Below are positions 1-11,386 of a stretch of DNA of 44,970 bases, in pieces. The DNA comes from Sphingomonadaceae bacterium (lineage in GTDB: Bacteria; Pseudomonadota; Alphaproteobacteria; Sphingomonadales; Sphingomonadaceae). The notes beneath the pieces were generated by a model that was not told where the DNA came from, did not search any database, and saw only the letters and a list, made by a program, of their open reading frames with translations. The DNA lies in contig JAECRT010000007.1 of assembly GCA_016000085.1 (NCBI GenBank), forward strand, positions 1 to 44,970, given 5' to 3'. The translations under genes were made by a program, and so were the position numbers. How positions within the stretch are numbered: position 1 is the stretch's first letter; each line of letters begins with the position of its first letter.

Positions 1-809
1 CGGCCGTCCGCCGCCAGTCGTTCGCCCGCCGCGACCAGCATGGTCATGCCGGGGCGCAACGCGCTTGCCGCCTGCCAGCGGCTGTGTCCGCTATCGTCCA
101 GCACCATCGCGCCGGGCGCGGTCTGTTTGAGCAGTGCAGCCACCCCGGCGCGCGCGCGGGCGCGCATCAGGCTGTCGAGGCAGCGGCCCGCGAGCAGGAA
201 GAACAGCAGCATCACCGCGCCGTCGAACCAGGCGTGCGCCCCGCCGGTCACGGTTTCATACAGGCTCATGCCCGTGGTCAGCAGCACGCCGATGCTGATC
301 GGAACGTCCATATTGGTGCGCCCCTGCCGCAGCGCGGCCCAGGCCGAGCGAAAGAAGGGGATGCCCGCATAGGCGACCGTGGGCAGGGCGATGAGAGCAG
401 ACAACCAGTGAAACATGGCCCGCGTCGCGCCGTCCGCGCCAGACCAGACCGATACCGACAGCAGCATAACGTTCATCGCGGCGAAGCCCGCAACGGCGAG
501 CGCGCGGATCAGCGCCCGGCTTTCGGTCGCTGCAATGTCCATACCGGGGTCGGCGAGCGCTTCGGCTTCGAACCCCAGCGCGGCGATAGCCTGTTTGAGG
601 TCGGGCGGGGTGAGCGCGGGATCGTGCTGGATGGCGACCCGCTTCGCGCCCAGATTGACGCGCGCCGATGCGATGCCGGGGACATGAGCGAGGCCATTTT
701 CGATCTTCCCGATGCAGCCGGCGCAATGGATGCCGGGCAGGGCGAACAGGCTGGTTTGCATGGCGGGCGCGGCAGGGGGTTCGGGCAGGAGGAGCGGTTG
801 GGTCGCCAT
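1..809 (-). CDS. ccoI: Cation-translocating P-type ATPase CcoI/FixI (C-terminus beyond window)
   Basis: This is the N-terminal 269 residues of a heavy-metal P-type ATPase, cut by the left edge. A heavy-metal-associated domain carries GIHCAGC with cysteines near 29 and 32. Four hydrophobic segments follow between about 95 and 240, including AHAWFDGAVMLLFFLLAGR. The actuator, CPC, phosphorylation and ATP-binding parts lie outside the window. As the gene after ccoN-O-Q-P-G-H it should be the copper exporter that supplies Cu for the CuB site of cbb3 oxidase; this role rests on the family and locus. The ATG overlaps the ccoH stop by one base (TGATG), suggesting translational coupling. A ccoS gene may follow outside the window. 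Confidence 0.9.
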   Translation of the reverse strand, partial: MATQPLLLPEPPAAPAMQTSLFALPGIHCAGCIGKIENGLAHVPGIASARVNLGAKRVAIQHDPALTPPDLKQAIAALGFEAEALADPGMDIAATESRALIRALAVAGFAAMNVMLLSVSVWSGADGATRAMFHWLSALIALPTVAYAGIPFFRSAWAALRQGRTNMDVPISIGVLLTTGMSLYETVTGGAHAWFDGAVMLLFFLLAGRCLDSLMRARARAGVAALLKQTAPGAMVLDDSGHSRWQAASALRPGMTMLVAAGERLAADG

Positions 810-1282
810 CAGTCGATCTCTCGCAGGATGTGATGATCGCCCGCGCCATGGCGCACGGTGATGCGTAACTGCCAGCGTCCGGGCGGAAGCGTATGATCGC
901 TGGTGTAGCGGCCGGGCGCGCGTTCATGGAAGGCGAGCGCGATGTCGGGCGCGCGGCCAAGCGGATGCTGGGCCAGTGCGCGCACGGTGCCGCCCGCTAT
1001 AGGCTTGGCCTGTGCGTCGGTCAGGCTGAGCGCGACGTGGCGACCGGGCAACAGCGTCACCTCGCCCCGCCAGCCCAGTCGGGTCTGCGCGCGGGCTTCA
1101 TCCAGCCAGCCATTGAATTTCTGGCTGGCGACATAGCTGTTATCGACCACCACCCCGCCAAAAGAGCGCACGGCCAGCGTCGCCATCAGGCAATTGACGG
1201 CGATCACCACCGCGAAAAAGGCGACCAATAGGCCGGTCATGTGCCAGCCGGTGAAGCGACGGGACGGGGCAGGGCGCATCAT
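809..1282 (-). CDS. ccoH: CcoH/FixH family protein, cbb3 oxidase assembly
   Basis: A 157-residue protein with one N-terminal membrane segment (about residues 13-35, WHMTGLLVAFFAVVIAVNC) and a periplasmic domain. The stretch SFGGVVVDNSYVASQKFN and the later GRWQLRITVRH match the FixH family. FixH/CcoH is a small membrane protein needed for stable assembly of cbb3 cytochrome oxidase. It lies between ccoG and ccoI, with a 4-bp overlap with the ccoG stop and a 1-bp overlap with the ccoI start. The order G-H-I is the standard fixGHI arrangement. Two adjacent ATG codons open the gene, so the start may be one codon later. Confidence 0.9.
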   Translation of the reverse strand: MMRPAPSRRFTGWHMTGLLVAFFAVVIAVNCLMATLAVRSFGGVVVDNSYVASQKFNGWLDEARAQTRLGWRGEVTLLPGRHVALSLTDAQAKPIAGGTVRALAQHPLGRAPDIALAFHERAPGRYTSDHTLPPGRWQLRITVRHGAGDHHILREID

Positions 1283-2715
1283 TGGGGCCTTTCGAAACGG
1301 GCGTCTTCGCGATCGCCGCCGCCTTCATGGTCGGTGGCGCGCACGGTGAAGGCGAAATCCTGGCGCTGCGGCCCGGTGGGTGGCGCGGCGATGAAGATGC
1401 GCAACTTGGCCACGCTGTCGGCCGGAACCATGGTGCGGATCACGGGCCGGGCGCGTTCGCGCACCATGGTGTCGGTCCAGAGCTGCGCGTCTGCCAGCCC
1501 TTCGACGCTGACCTCCATCGGCCGGGGTCGCGCCTCCATATTGCGCAGCTTGACGGTATAGGCGTTGCGGATCGCGCCGTCGGACAGGGCCACGAAAATG
1601 GGGTTGCGATCCTGCTGCGCGGCGATGTCCACCCGTGTGCGCGCGCCCAGTGCAAACAGCATGGCCGCGCCGATCCCGCTCCATCCCGCCAGATAGGCAA
1701 GGGTGCGGGGGCGGAGCAGGGTCTTGAGCACGGGGCGGGACGGGGCGCCCCGTTTCTCGGCCTCCGCATCGTCCTGTGTGCAATAGTCGATCAGGCCGCG
1801 CGGACGCCCGATCTGGGCCATCACCTGATCGCAGGCGTCGATGCACAGCGCACAGGTGATGCAGCCGACCTGCGGTCCTTCGCGAATGTCGATGCCGGTG
1901 GGGCATACCGCGACGCACTGGTTACAGTCGATGCAGTCGCCAAAATCACCCGGCGCGGCCTGCGCCTTTTTGAGGCTGGCGCGTTGTTCGCCACGCCAGT
2001 CCTTATAAGTGACGACGAGGGATGTTTCGTCCAGCATCGCCGTCTGGATGCGGGGCCAAGGGCACATATAGATGCAGACCTGCTCGCGCATGAAGCCACC
2101 CAGGATGAAGGTGGTGGCGGTCAGCAGGGCGACGGTCGCATAAGCCGTGGGCGCGGCGGTGCCGGTCCAGAAGGCCCGTTGCAGGCTGGGCGCATCGGCG
2201 AAATAGAAGATCCATGCGCCGCCCGTGGCAAAGGCGATGGCCAGCCAGACGCTCCATTTGGTGAGGCGGCGCACGAGTTTGGCCGGTGTCCATGATGCCT
2301 TGGCGAGCCGGATCTGGGCATTGCGGTCGCCATCGATGAAGCGTTCGACATGCTGGTACAGATCGGTCCAGACCGTCTGCGGGCAGGCATAGCCGCACCA
2401 TGCACGGCCCACCGCCGATGTGACCAGGAACAGGCCGATCCCCGCCATGATGAGCAGGCCCGCAACATAGTAGAATTCATGCGGCCAGATTTCGATCGCG
2501 AACATGTAGAAGCGCCGATGGGCAAGGTCGACCAGCACCGCCTGATCGGGCGCATAGGGGCCGCGATCCCAGCGAATCCATGGCGTGACCCAATAGATCG
2601 CCAGCGTTACCGCCATGATCGCCCATTTCAGGCGGCGATAGAAGCCGTCGACCGCCTTGGGATAGACGCCCCTGCGCTTTTCATAGAGGGGCAAGGCGGT
2701 GTCAGCGGGCAACAT
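1279..2715 (-). CDS. ccoG: cbb3 oxidase accessory ferredoxin-type membrane protein CcoG/FixG
   Basis: A 478-residue polytopic membrane protein with two 4Fe-4S clusters. Hydrophobic segments occur near residues 30-50, 80-105, 150-180 and 190-215, and another follows the ferredoxin part. The iron-sulfur region reads CIDCNQCVAVCP and then CITCALCIDACD, near residues 258-300. The C-terminal third is the Ig-like FixG domain. CcoG acts as a reductase in copper delivery to cbb3 oxidase. The ATG at 2715 gives MLPADTALPLYEKRRG, which fits the family; an open frame upstream only shadows ccoP. The gene overlaps the end of ccoP by 14 bp. Confidence 0.95.
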   Translation of the reverse strand: MLPADTALPLYEKRRGVYPKAVDGFYRRLKWAIMAVTLAIYWVTPWIRWDRGPYAPDQAVLVDLAHRRFYMFAIEIWPHEFYYVAGLLIMAGIGLFLVTSAVGRAWCGYACPQTVWTDLYQHVERFIDGDRNAQIRLAKASWTPAKLVRRLTKWSVWLAIAFATGGAWIFYFADAPSLQRAFWTGTAAPTAYATVALLTATTFILGGFMREQVCIYMCPWPRIQTAMLDETSLVVTYKDWRGEQRASLKKAQAAPGDFGDCIDCNQCVAVCPTGIDIREGPQVGCITCALCIDACDQVMAQIGRPRGLIDYCTQDDAEAEKRGAPSRPVLKTLLRPRTLAYLAGWSGIGAAMLFALGARTRVDIAAQQDRNPIFVALSDGAIRNAYTVKLRNMEARPRPMEVSVEGLADAQLWTDTMVRERARPVIRTMVPADSVAKLRIFIAAPPTGPQRQDFAFTVRATDHEGGGDREDARFERPQ

Positions 2716-3622
2716 CGTCCGCCGTTTCCGCTGCCGCAGTCGTCGCTTCGCCGCCGCCAAGACTGTGGACATAGGCGGCCAGCATACGGATGGTCGCCTT
2801 GTCCAACTTGTCGTCCCAGCGTGGCATGACGCCCTGACGGCTGTTCCAGACGGTCTGGCGGATCGTGTCGGCATCGCCGCCATAGAGCCAGATGCCGTCG
2901 GTCAGGTTGGGCGCGCCCAGCGTACGATTGCCCTTGCCGTCTGCGCCATGACAGACCGCGCAATTGTCGGCGAAGAGTTGCGCGCCGCGCTGCGCCGCCG
3001 GGCTTGCCTTGTCCTGATGGCTGATGACGCGAACATGGGCGACGACATCGTCCACCTGTGCGGCGGTGAGCAACTGGTCGCGGCCGAATGCGGGCATCAT
3101 CGATTGGCGGGTGGCGTCATGATCGGGATTGCGGACGCCGTCGGTGATCGTCTTTTCGATCGTCGCCAGATCGCCGCCCCACAGCCAGTCGTCATCGTTT
3201 AGGTTGGGATAGCCCCTGGCCCCCGCCGCGCCGGACCCGTGGCACTGGACGCAATGGACCTTGAAGGCGGCGCGCCCGCCTTCGACCGCGGCCTGCATCA
3301 GCCGGGGACGGCCCGGCAGGTCGGTGATTGCGCGTTCGGCGATCACCTTGTGCAGGGGTGCAACCTGCGCTTCCCGCGCCGCCAGTTCCTTGTCCAGCGC
3401 ACCCCGGCTCGACCAGCCGAGCATGCCGCGCGTATAGTCGGTCAGCATCGGGATCGCGGGGTAGGCGATCACATAACCGACCGCGAAGACGATCGTCGCG
3501 TAGAAGGTCCACAGCCACCAGCGCGGCAACGGGGTGTCGAGTTCTGCGATCCCGTCCCATTCATGGCCCTTGAGCGCGGTGCCGGTGGCGGCGTCGATCT
3601 TCTTGTCCTGTGCGTCAGCCAT
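2702..3622 (-). CDS. ccoP: cbb3-type cytochrome c oxidase subunit III (dihaem CcoP/FixP)
   Basis: A 306-residue membrane-anchored dihaem cytochrome c that passes electrons to CcoO and CcoN. One N-terminal membrane segment, RWWLWTFYATIVFAVGYVIA, is followed by two class I cytochrome domains. Haem motifs are CVQCH (about residue 124) and CAVCH (about 221), with methionine-containing segments SMMPAFG and GVMPRWDD as likely sixth ligands. The start MADAQDKK at 3622 is preferred because it sits inside the ccoQ stop (8-bp overlap); an in-frame ATG pair seven codons upstream is possible. Confidence 0.95.
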   Translation of the reverse strand: MADAQDKKIDAATGTALKGHEWDGIAELDTPLPRWWLWTFYATIVFAVGYVIAYPAIPMLTDYTRGMLGWSSRGALDKELAAREAQVAPLHKVIAERAITDLPGRPRLMQAAVEGGRAAFKVHCVQCHGSGAAGARGYPNLNDDDWLWGGDLATIEKTITDGVRNPDHDATRQSMMPAFGRDQLLTAAQVDDVVAHVRVISHQDKASPAAQRGAQLFADNCAVCHGADGKGNRTLGAPNLTDGIWLYGGDADTIRQTVWNSRQGVMPRWDDKLDKATIRMLAAYVHSLGGGEATTAAAETADDVAR

Positions 3623-3785
3623 TATCGGCCTCCGTCTCATCATTTTTGAAAATCATCATGGCAGCGTCGCGGCTCAGTCGGCGGCCACGGGGCAGGAAGT
3701 GCCAGCCGACGAGCACCGCATAGGTCGCGCCCATGAAGACCAGTCCCCAACTGTCGGCAAAATGGCGCAGGGCGTCATAGCTCAT
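3615..3785 (-). CDS. ccoQ: cbb3-type cytochrome c oxidase subunit CcoQ/FixQ
   Basis: A 56-residue protein between ccoO and ccoP, starting [17 protein letters not shown] and ending TEADNG. It has one membrane segment (about residues 13-31, ending [10 protein letters not shown]) and a short charged tail. This size, layout and position are typical of CcoQ, the small subunit that stabilises the cbb3 complex. The ATG lies in a 4-bp ATGA overlap with the ccoO stop, and the TGA stop overlaps the ccoP start by 8 bp, so the operon is tightly coupled here. Confidence 0.88.
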   Translation of the reverse strand: MSYDALRHFADSWGLVFMGATYAVLVGWHFLPRGRRLSRDAAMMIFKNDETEADNG

Positions 3786-4516
3786 CGGGGCTTCTCCTGC
3801 GGTTGGGCAGCGTCGACATCGACCAGCGTGCCGAGCATCTGGAGATAGGCGACGAGCGCATCCATCTCGGTCAGCTTGCCCGGATCGCCGTCGAAATCGC
3901 GGACCTGCGCCTTGGGATAGCGTTTGAGCAGGTCGCCGCTGTCGGCGGTGGGATCGGCCTGTGCCTTCAGGTCGTCATTGGCCTTCGCCACATCTGTTTC
4001 GCTATACGGCACGCCCACCCGCGTCAGGGCGGTCAAGTCGCCGCGCATGTCGCCCGCCTTCAATTCCCGGTCGGCCAGAAAGGGATAGGTCGGCATGATC
4101 GATTCCGGCACTACGGCGCGCGGGTCTTTCATGTGCTGGACATGCCATTCGTCGGAGTAGCGACCACCCACGCGCGCGAGATCAGGCCCGGTGCGCTTCG
4201 ACCCCCATTGGAACGGGTGGTCGTACATGCTTTCCGCCGCCAGGCTGTAATGGCCATAGCGTTCCGTTTCGTCGCGAAAAGGCCGGATCATCTGGCTGTG
4301 GCAGTTGTAGCAGCCTTCGCGGATGTAGATGTTGCGGCCCGCCAGTTCGAGCGGCGTATAGGGGCGCATGCCCTCCACCTTCTCGATCGTATTGTCGATC
4401 CAGAAAAGTGGCGCGATCTCCACGATGCCGCCAATGGCGACGACGATCAGCGAGGCGATGCCGAGCAGCGATATGTTCCGCTCCAGCTTGCCATGGTCGA
4501 AGAGTTTGGATGCCAT
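3782..4516 (-). CDS. ccoO: cbb3-type cytochrome c oxidase subunit II (monohaem CcoO/FixO)
   Basis: A 244-residue monohaem cytochrome c subunit. An N-terminal anchor ([19 protein letters not shown]) precedes the haem motif CYNCH (cysteines near 69 and 72) in the family signature [27 protein letters not shown] near residue 150 likely supplies the methionine ligand. CcoO hands electrons from CcoP to the CcoN active site. It starts about 12 bp after ccoN and ends in a 4-bp overlap with ccoQ. Its length is close to that of known CcoO proteins. Confidence 0.96.
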   Translation of the reverse strand: MASKLFDHGKLERNISLLGIASLIVVAIGGIVEIAPLFWIDNTIEKVEGMRPYTPLELAGRNIYIREGCYNCHSQMIRPFRDETERYGHYSLAAESMYDHPFQWGSKRTGPDLARVGGRYSDEWHVQHMKDPRAVVPESIMPTYPFLADRELKAGDMRGDLTALTRVGVPYSETDVAKANDDLKAQADPTADSGDLLKRYPKAQVRDFDGDPGKLTEMDALVAYLQMLGTLVDVDAAQPQEKPR

Positions 4517-4528
4517 GTCGGCGTCTCC

Positions 4529-6190
4529 TTATGCAGGCTGGGCAGCGAGAAGCGGCTTGTCGGCGGTGGGATCATAGGCGGCGTCGCGCATCGGCCTTTC
4601 GGCGCGCAGCGGGCTGCCCGCGATGGTCTTGCCGATGTTCCAGGCCATGATGATCGCGCCGGCCAGATACATCAGCCCGCCCGCAGCGCGGATCAGATAC
4701 ATCGGGAACATCGCGCTCACGACTTCGGAGAAAGCGTAGACGAGGTAGCCGTCGCTGCCATATTCGCGCCACATCAAGCCCTGCATGATGCCCGCAACCC
4801 ACATCGATGCGGCGTAGAGAACGATGCCCAGCGTCGCGAGCCAGAAGTGCCAGTTGACGAGGCGCAGCGAGTAGAGCCGTTCCCGCTGCCACAGGCGCGG
4901 GGTGAGATAATAGAGGCAGGCGAAGGTGATGAGGCCGTTCCAGCCCAGCGCGCCGCTATGCACATGGCCGATCGTCCAGTCGGTATAGTGGGACAGGCTG
5001 TTGACCGCCTTCACCGACATGACCGGCCCTTCGAAAGTGGACATGCCGTAGAAGGCCAGCGCCATCACCATCATGCGGATGATCGGGTCGGTGCGGATCT
5101 TGTCCCATGCGCCATTGAGCGTCATCAGGCCGTTGATCATCCCGCCCCAGCTGGGCATCCACAGCATGATCGAAAAGACCATGCCCAGCGTCTGCGCCCA
5201 GTCGGGCAGCGCGGTGTAATGGAGGTGGTGCGGACCCGCCCAGATATAGAGGAAGATCAGCGACCAGAAATGGATGATCGACAGGCGATAGGAATAGACC
5301 GGCCGTTCCGCCTGCTTGGGCACGAAATAATACATCATGGCCAGGAAACCGGCGGTCAGGAAGAAGCCCACCGCATTATGGCCGTACCACCATTGGGTCA
5401 GCGCATCCTGCACGCCGGCAAAGGCGCTGTAGCTTTTGGACCCCAGCAGGCTGACCGGCATCGACAGATTGTTGACGACGTGCAGCATCGCGATGGTCAG
5501 GATGAAGGCGAGATAGAACCAGTTCGCCACATAGATATGCGGTTCGCTGCGCCGCAGGACCGTGCCGCCGAAAACGATGAGGTAGCAGACCCAGACGATC
5601 GTCAGCCACAGGTCGACATACCATTCCGGTTCGGCATATTCCTTGCCCTCCGTAATGCCCATCAGATAGCCGGTGGCGGCCAGCACGATGAACAGCTGGT
5701 ATCCCCAGAAGACGAAGTTCGCGAGGCCGGGGGAAAAGAGACGGGCGCGGCAGGTGCGCTGCACGACGTAGAAGCTGGTCGCGATCAGCGCGTTGCCGCC
5801 AAAGGCGAAGATCACTGCTGAGGTGTGGAGTGGTCGCAGCCGACCGAAGCTGGTATATTCGAACCCCAGGTTGAGCGCGGGAAAGGCGAGTTGCAGGGCG
5901 ATGTATAGCCCCGCCAGAAAGCCCGCCAGACCCCAGAACACCGTCGCAATCACGCCCCAGCGGATCACATCGTCATAATAACGGCCCTGTTCGGCAGGCA
6001 TTTTCAGCACGCCGCGCGCGAACGCCGCATAGTCGGCGCGGCGCATCGCGATGACGGCCAGCAACAGCGCGGTCGCGCTTACGATCCCCATATGGACGGC
6101 AAAGCCGCTGTCGACCGCGCCCAACGCGGCAGCAAATGCCGCCAGCGCGAGCGCGAACCAGCCGCCCGTCCTCATTACCAGTCTGTCCAT
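4529..6190 (-). CDS. ccoN: cbb3-type cytochrome c oxidase subunit I (CcoN/FixN)
   Basis: The 553-residue catalytic subunit of high-affinity cbb3 oxidase, an integral membrane protein with about twelve segments. Expected haem and CuB histidines are visible in [46 protein letters not shown] and [17 protein letters not shown]. The enzyme reduces O2 to water and pumps protons at low oxygen. The start [11 protein letters not shown] is chosen because it lies just after the predicted promoter; the frame stays open upstream, but that stretch contains the FNR box at 6248-6261 and does not look coding. First gene of the ccoNOQPGHI run. Confidence 0.97.
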   Translation of the reverse strand: MDRLVMRTGGWFALALAAFAAALGAVDSGFAVHMGIVSATALLLAVIAMRRADYAAFARGVLKMPAEQGRYYDDVIRWGVIATVFWGLAGFLAGLYIALQLAFPALNLGFEYTSFGRLRPLHTSAVIFAFGGNALIATSFYVVQRTCRARLFSPGLANFVFWGYQLFIVLAATGYLMGITEGKEYAEPEWYVDLWLTIVWVCYLIVFGGTVLRRSEPHIYVANWFYLAFILTIAMLHVVNNLSMPVSLLGSKSYSAFAGVQDALTQWWYGHNAVGFFLTAGFLAMMYYFVPKQAERPVYSYRLSIIHFWSLIFLYIWAGPHHLHYTALPDWAQTLGMVFSIMLWMPSWGGMINGLMTLNGAWDKIRTDPIIRMMVMALAFYGMSTFEGPVMSVKAVNSLSHYTDWTIGHVHSGALGWNGLITFACLYYLTPRLWQRERLYSLRLVNWHFWLATLGIVLYAASMWVAGIMQGLMWREYGSDGYLVYAFSEVVSAMFPMYLIRAAGGLMYLAGAIIMAWNIGKTIAGSPLRAERPMRDAAYDPTADKPLLAAQPA

Positions 6191-6247
6191 GGTGCTTCCC
6201 TGTGAAAGGCTTTGGGTCGCCCTTCGATCAGGCGCCGTTCCCTTGCA

Positions 6248-6261
6248 TTGACCTGTGTCAA
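6248..6261 (-). promoter_or_regulatory. FNR/FixK-type box upstream of ccoN
   Basis: The palindrome TTGAC-CTGT-GTCAA matches TTGAY-N4-RTCAA, the half-site pattern bound by FNR/FixK/FnrL regulators. Its centre is about 64 bp upstream of the ccoN ATG. If it acts as a class II site centred near -41.5, transcription would begin about 23 bp before ccoN. Control of fixNOQP by FNR-family proteins is well established in alphaproteobacteria. The regulator gene is not in the window. Confidence 0.82.
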
Positions 6262-6450
6262 ACGGCGGTTCGGCGGTCTTTACGGGATAGTCCCTAGCCG
6301 GAAGCATTTGTAACAAATTGTTGCCAGAGCGCCCGGCTCTTGAAGCCATGCGTCCTTCCCACGATATGGAGGGAGCGGGCCGGGCCCCTCTGGCGGTTGG
6401 ATGCAGATCCAGCCGCGATGTCGGACCGCATCGAGTGTGCTCGGTGCAGG

Positions 6451-6486
6451 TTCGCGGGATATCTCCCCCCTTTACGATCCCGCGAA
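6451..6486 (+). ncRNA. Candidate ybhL leader: 10-bp hairpin in the 5' region of the BAX-inhibitor gene
   Basis: A perfect inverted repeat TTCGCGGGAT / ATCCCGCGAA (6451-6460 and 6477-6486) encloses a 16-base loop containing CTCCCCCC. It lies 55 bp upstream of the GTG of the ybhL-like gene. A structured ybhL leader RNA of unknown function was reported upstream of this gene family in alphaproteobacteria, so the element may be that motif; I cannot run the covariance model. The rest of 6262-6540 has a short palindrome AACAAATTGTT (6312-6322), a T6 run just before the start region, and no convincing gene. Confidence 0.5.
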
Positions 6487-6540
6487 GACCGCGCTGAGCC
6501 GCTCGATCCCAAGACGTTTTTTGGATGGAGAATTGACGCC

Positions 6541-7251
6541 GTGAACAATCCCGTACGCATGCCCGGCTATGGTGCGAGCCAGACGGCGCAGACCGACGCC
6601 GGCCTGCGCGCGCACATGCTGGGCGTTTTCCGCAATATGGGCATCGGCCTGGTCATTACCGGCCTAGTCGCTGCCTTTATCGGCAATACGCCGGTGCTGG
6701 CCGCCGCGATTTTTGGCACGCCTCTGAAGTGGGTGGCGATCTTTGCGCCACTGGCGTTCGTATTCTTCTTCACCTTCCGCATCGAAAAGATGACGACGGC
6801 AGGCGCGCGCATGGCCTTCTACGCCTTTTCGGCGGTGATGGGCGTGTCGCTGGCCAGCATCTTCCTGGTGTTCACCGGCGGCAGCATCGCGCAGGCCTTC
6901 TTCTCGGCGGCGGTGATGTTCCTCGGCATGGCGCTGTGGGGCTATACGACGCAGCGTGACCTGACGAAGATGGGCAGCTTCCTGATGATGGGCCTGATCG
7001 GCATCGTCGTCGCCAGCCTGATCAACATTTTCTTGGGCAGCTCGGCGATGCAGATGGTCATTTCGATCATCGGTGTGGTGGTTTTCACCGGCCTGACCGC
7101 CTGGGACGTGCAGCGCATCAAGTCGGACTATTTCCACTTTGCCGGTCATGAAGTCGCACAGAAGATGCAGGTCATGGGCGCGTTGTCGCTGTACCTCAAC
7201 TTCGTCAACCTGTTCCAGATGCTGCTCAGCCTGACCGGCGAGCGGGAGTAA
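6541..7251 (+). CDS. BAX inhibitor-1 / YbhL-YccA family membrane protein
   Basis: A 236-residue integral membrane protein with about seven hydrophobic segments. It starts at a GTG (reads [14 protein letters not shown]) behind the purine-rich GGATGGAGAA; the frame is open further upstream, but that part covers the leader hairpin. Typical BI-1 features are the mid-protein [20 protein letters not shown] and the C-terminal [20 protein letters not shown] with conserved acidic residues. Family members affect membrane protease quality control (YccA with FtsH) and calcium leak; the exact role here is unknown. The zinc-ribbon gene follows four bases later. Confidence 0.92.
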   Translation: MNNPVRMPGYGASQTAQTDAGLRAHMLGVFRNMGIGLVITGLVAAFIGNTPVLAAAIFGTPLKWVAIFAPLAFVFFFTFRIEKMTTAGARMAFYAFSAVMGVSLASIFLVFTGGSIAQAFFSAAVMFLGMALWGYTTQRDLTKMGSFLMMGLIGIVVASLINIFLGSSAMQMVISIIGVVVFTGLTAWDVQRIKSDYFHFAGHEVAQKMQVMGALSLYLNFVNLFQMLLSLTGERE

Positions 7252-7255
7252 CAGG

Positions 7256-7549
7256 ATGCGGGATCAAGCGGCCGTGTCGGCCATGCTTTGCCCGGTCTGT
7301 CATGTCGGATTGGCGATGACGGACCGGCAGGGCGTGGAGATCGACTATTGTCCCCAGTGCCGGGGCGTGTGGCTGGACCGGGGCGAACTCGACAAGATCA
7401 TCGAGCGTTCCGGGCGGGACAGCGCCCCGGCTGCCGCTGCGCCGCCGGTGGCGCAGCAGAGCTACCGCCCGGACCGCGACTATCGCGACGACGGGCGGGG
7501 TTATCCCAAGAAGCGCAAGAAGAGCTTTCTGGAAGAGTTGTTCGATTGA
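7256..7549 (+). CDS. Zinc-ribbon (zf-TFIIB type) protein
   Basis: A 97-residue soluble protein with one zinc ribbon near the N-terminus: CPVC (about residues 12-15), then YCPQCRGVWLDRGELDKI, the signature of the zf-TFIIB family (CxxC-x16-20-CxxC followed by GVWLDxGEL). The tail is basic and low in complexity (YPKKRKKSFLEELFD). The function is unknown in bacteria. It lies four bases downstream of the BI-1 gene and is followed by a good terminator, so the two genes probably form one unit. Confidence 0.88.
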   Translation: MRDQAAVSAMLCPVCHVGLAMTDRQGVEIDYCPQCRGVWLDRGELDKIIERSGRDSAPAAAAPPVAQQSYRPDRDYRDDGRGYPKKRKKSFLEELFD

Positions 7550-7553
7550 GAAG

Positions 7554-7581
7554 AGGGCGGTCCGGTAAGGCCGCCCTTTTT
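7554..7581 (+). terminator. Rho-independent terminator after the zinc-ribbon gene
   Basis: AGGGCGG (7554-7560) pairs with CCGCCCT (7571-7577) across a 10-base loop and runs into TTTTT. It begins five bases after the zinc-ribbon stop codon and is oriented to end the BI-1/zinc-ribbon transcript. Confidence 0.85.
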
Positions 7582-7605
7582 CATGCGGCGAGCATGGGGC
7601 GAAAA

Positions 7606-7636
7606 GGGAGAACCCAGCGTTCGCTGGGATGACGGG
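7606..7636. repeat. Short palindromic REP-like element
   Basis: CCCAGC-GTTC-GCTGGG (7613-7628) is a tight hairpin within AGAACCCAGCGTTCGCTGGG followed by ATGACGGGAG. The form 'cgctgggatgacgg' resembles dispersed intergenic repeats common in proteobacterial genomes. It lies between the terminator of the zinc-ribbon gene and the end of polA, where two transcripts converge. Only one copy is visible here, so repeat status is inferred. Confidence 0.5.
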
Positions 7637-7653
7637 AGAGCAGGAGGCTGCGC

Positions 7654-10437
<2,784 letters not shown>

Positions 10438-10574
10438 GGGGGAGGGGATAGCGGGTAAAGCGGCGACCCTCCAGTGGGCGCGAGGCACGAATGCGGAACA
10501 ACCGCCCGCGTCGATTATTTCCACTCTGTTGCCGCTGCCGGATCAGGCCGGGCGGGGCGGCGAGGGGGGATCAG

Positions 10575-11378
10575 ATGCAGTTTCCGATTTGGATCGCGGT
10601 GGCGGCGGCCTGGTTCGTGCCGATGGTGGCCGACGCGCAGGAGGCGCGCGACCTGTGCGCCGACCGGCCGGGCCTGGGCACGCCAGCCTGTACGGTGGAC
10701 AAGGGGCGCGTCGTATTGGAACTGGGCCTGGGCGACTGGACGCGCGAGAAGGATGCGCAAAGCCGGACGGATACAATCCTGGCGGGCGATGCGCTGCAGC
10801 GCGTTGGTCTGACCGACAGTCTGGAGGCGCAGATCGGCTGGACCGCCTATGGCCATGTGCGCACCCGCGACCGGGTGAGCGGACAGGTCGACAGGGCCGA
10901 TGGCGTGGGGGATGTTCGCGTCGCGCTGCGGCAGAACCTCCACAACCCGGATGGATCGGGCTTTTCCATTGCGCTCATGCCCTATGCGACGGCGCCGGTC
11001 GGTGGATCGGCAATCGGCGATGGCGACTGGGGGGCAGGGCTGATCGTGCCGGTCAGTTTCGACCTGGGCAGCGGCCTGTCGGTCGAGTTGACGCCGGAGA
11101 TGGACGCCGCGGTCGATTCGGACGGCAATGGCCGCCATATCGCCTATGGCAGCGTGGCGGGGCTGACGGTGTCGATGAGCGAGACGCTGAGTGTCACGGT
11201 GGAAGCATCCGTCCTGCGCGATGACGACCCTGATGGCCACGCCACGCAGGCGCTGAGCGCCCTGTCGCTGGCATGGCAGCCGTCCGACGACACGCAGTTC
11301 GACATTGGCGTCAACGCCGGGCTGAACGGTCATAGCCCCGACAGCGAAGTCTATCTGGGCGTGACGCGCCGGTTCTAA
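10575..11378 (+). CDS. Outer-membrane transporter-like beta-barrel protein (MetA-pathway/phenol-type family)
   Basis: A 267-residue exported protein with a clear signal peptide (MQFPIWIAVAAAWFVPMVADA, cleavage before QE). The mature part alternates short strands rich in polar and aromatic residues and ends in YLGVTRRF with a C-terminal Phe, the usual end of an outer-membrane barrel. Two cysteines occur early (DLCADRPGLGTPACTV). It resembles proteins annotated as putative transporters of the phenol-degradation MetA-pathway type. The ATG at 10575 follows GAGGGGGGA, a strong ribosome site. The substrate is unknown. Confidence 0.75.
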   Translation: MQFPIWIAVAAAWFVPMVADAQEARDLCADRPGLGTPACTVDKGRVVLELGLGDWTREKDAQSRTDTILAGDALQRVGLTDSLEAQIGWTAYGHVRTRDRVSGQVDRADGVGDVRVALRQNLHNPDGSGFSIALMPYATAPVGGSAIGDGDWGAGLIVPVSFDLGSGLSVELTPEMDAAVDSDGNGRHIAYGSVAGLTVSMSETLSVTVEASVLRDDDPDGHATQALSALSLAWQPSDDTQFDIGVNAGLNGHSPDSEVYLGVTRRF

Positions 11379-11386
11379 GCCGGCGC
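11366..11386. terminator. Hairpin spanning the stop codons of two convergent genes
   Basis: GCGCCGG (11366-11372) pairs with CCGGCGC (11380-11386) around a 7-base loop that contains the TAA of the barrel gene. The right arm touches the stop of the beta-lactamase-like gene. It is probably a two-way terminator; no long T-run follows on the plus strand. Confidence 0.55.

Noticed and set aside
3803-5821. 672-residue open frame on the plus strand opposite ccoN/ccoO
   Set aside because: It is antisense to clear cbb3 genes, His/Arg/Asp-rich as expected from high-GC reverse frames, and has no domain.
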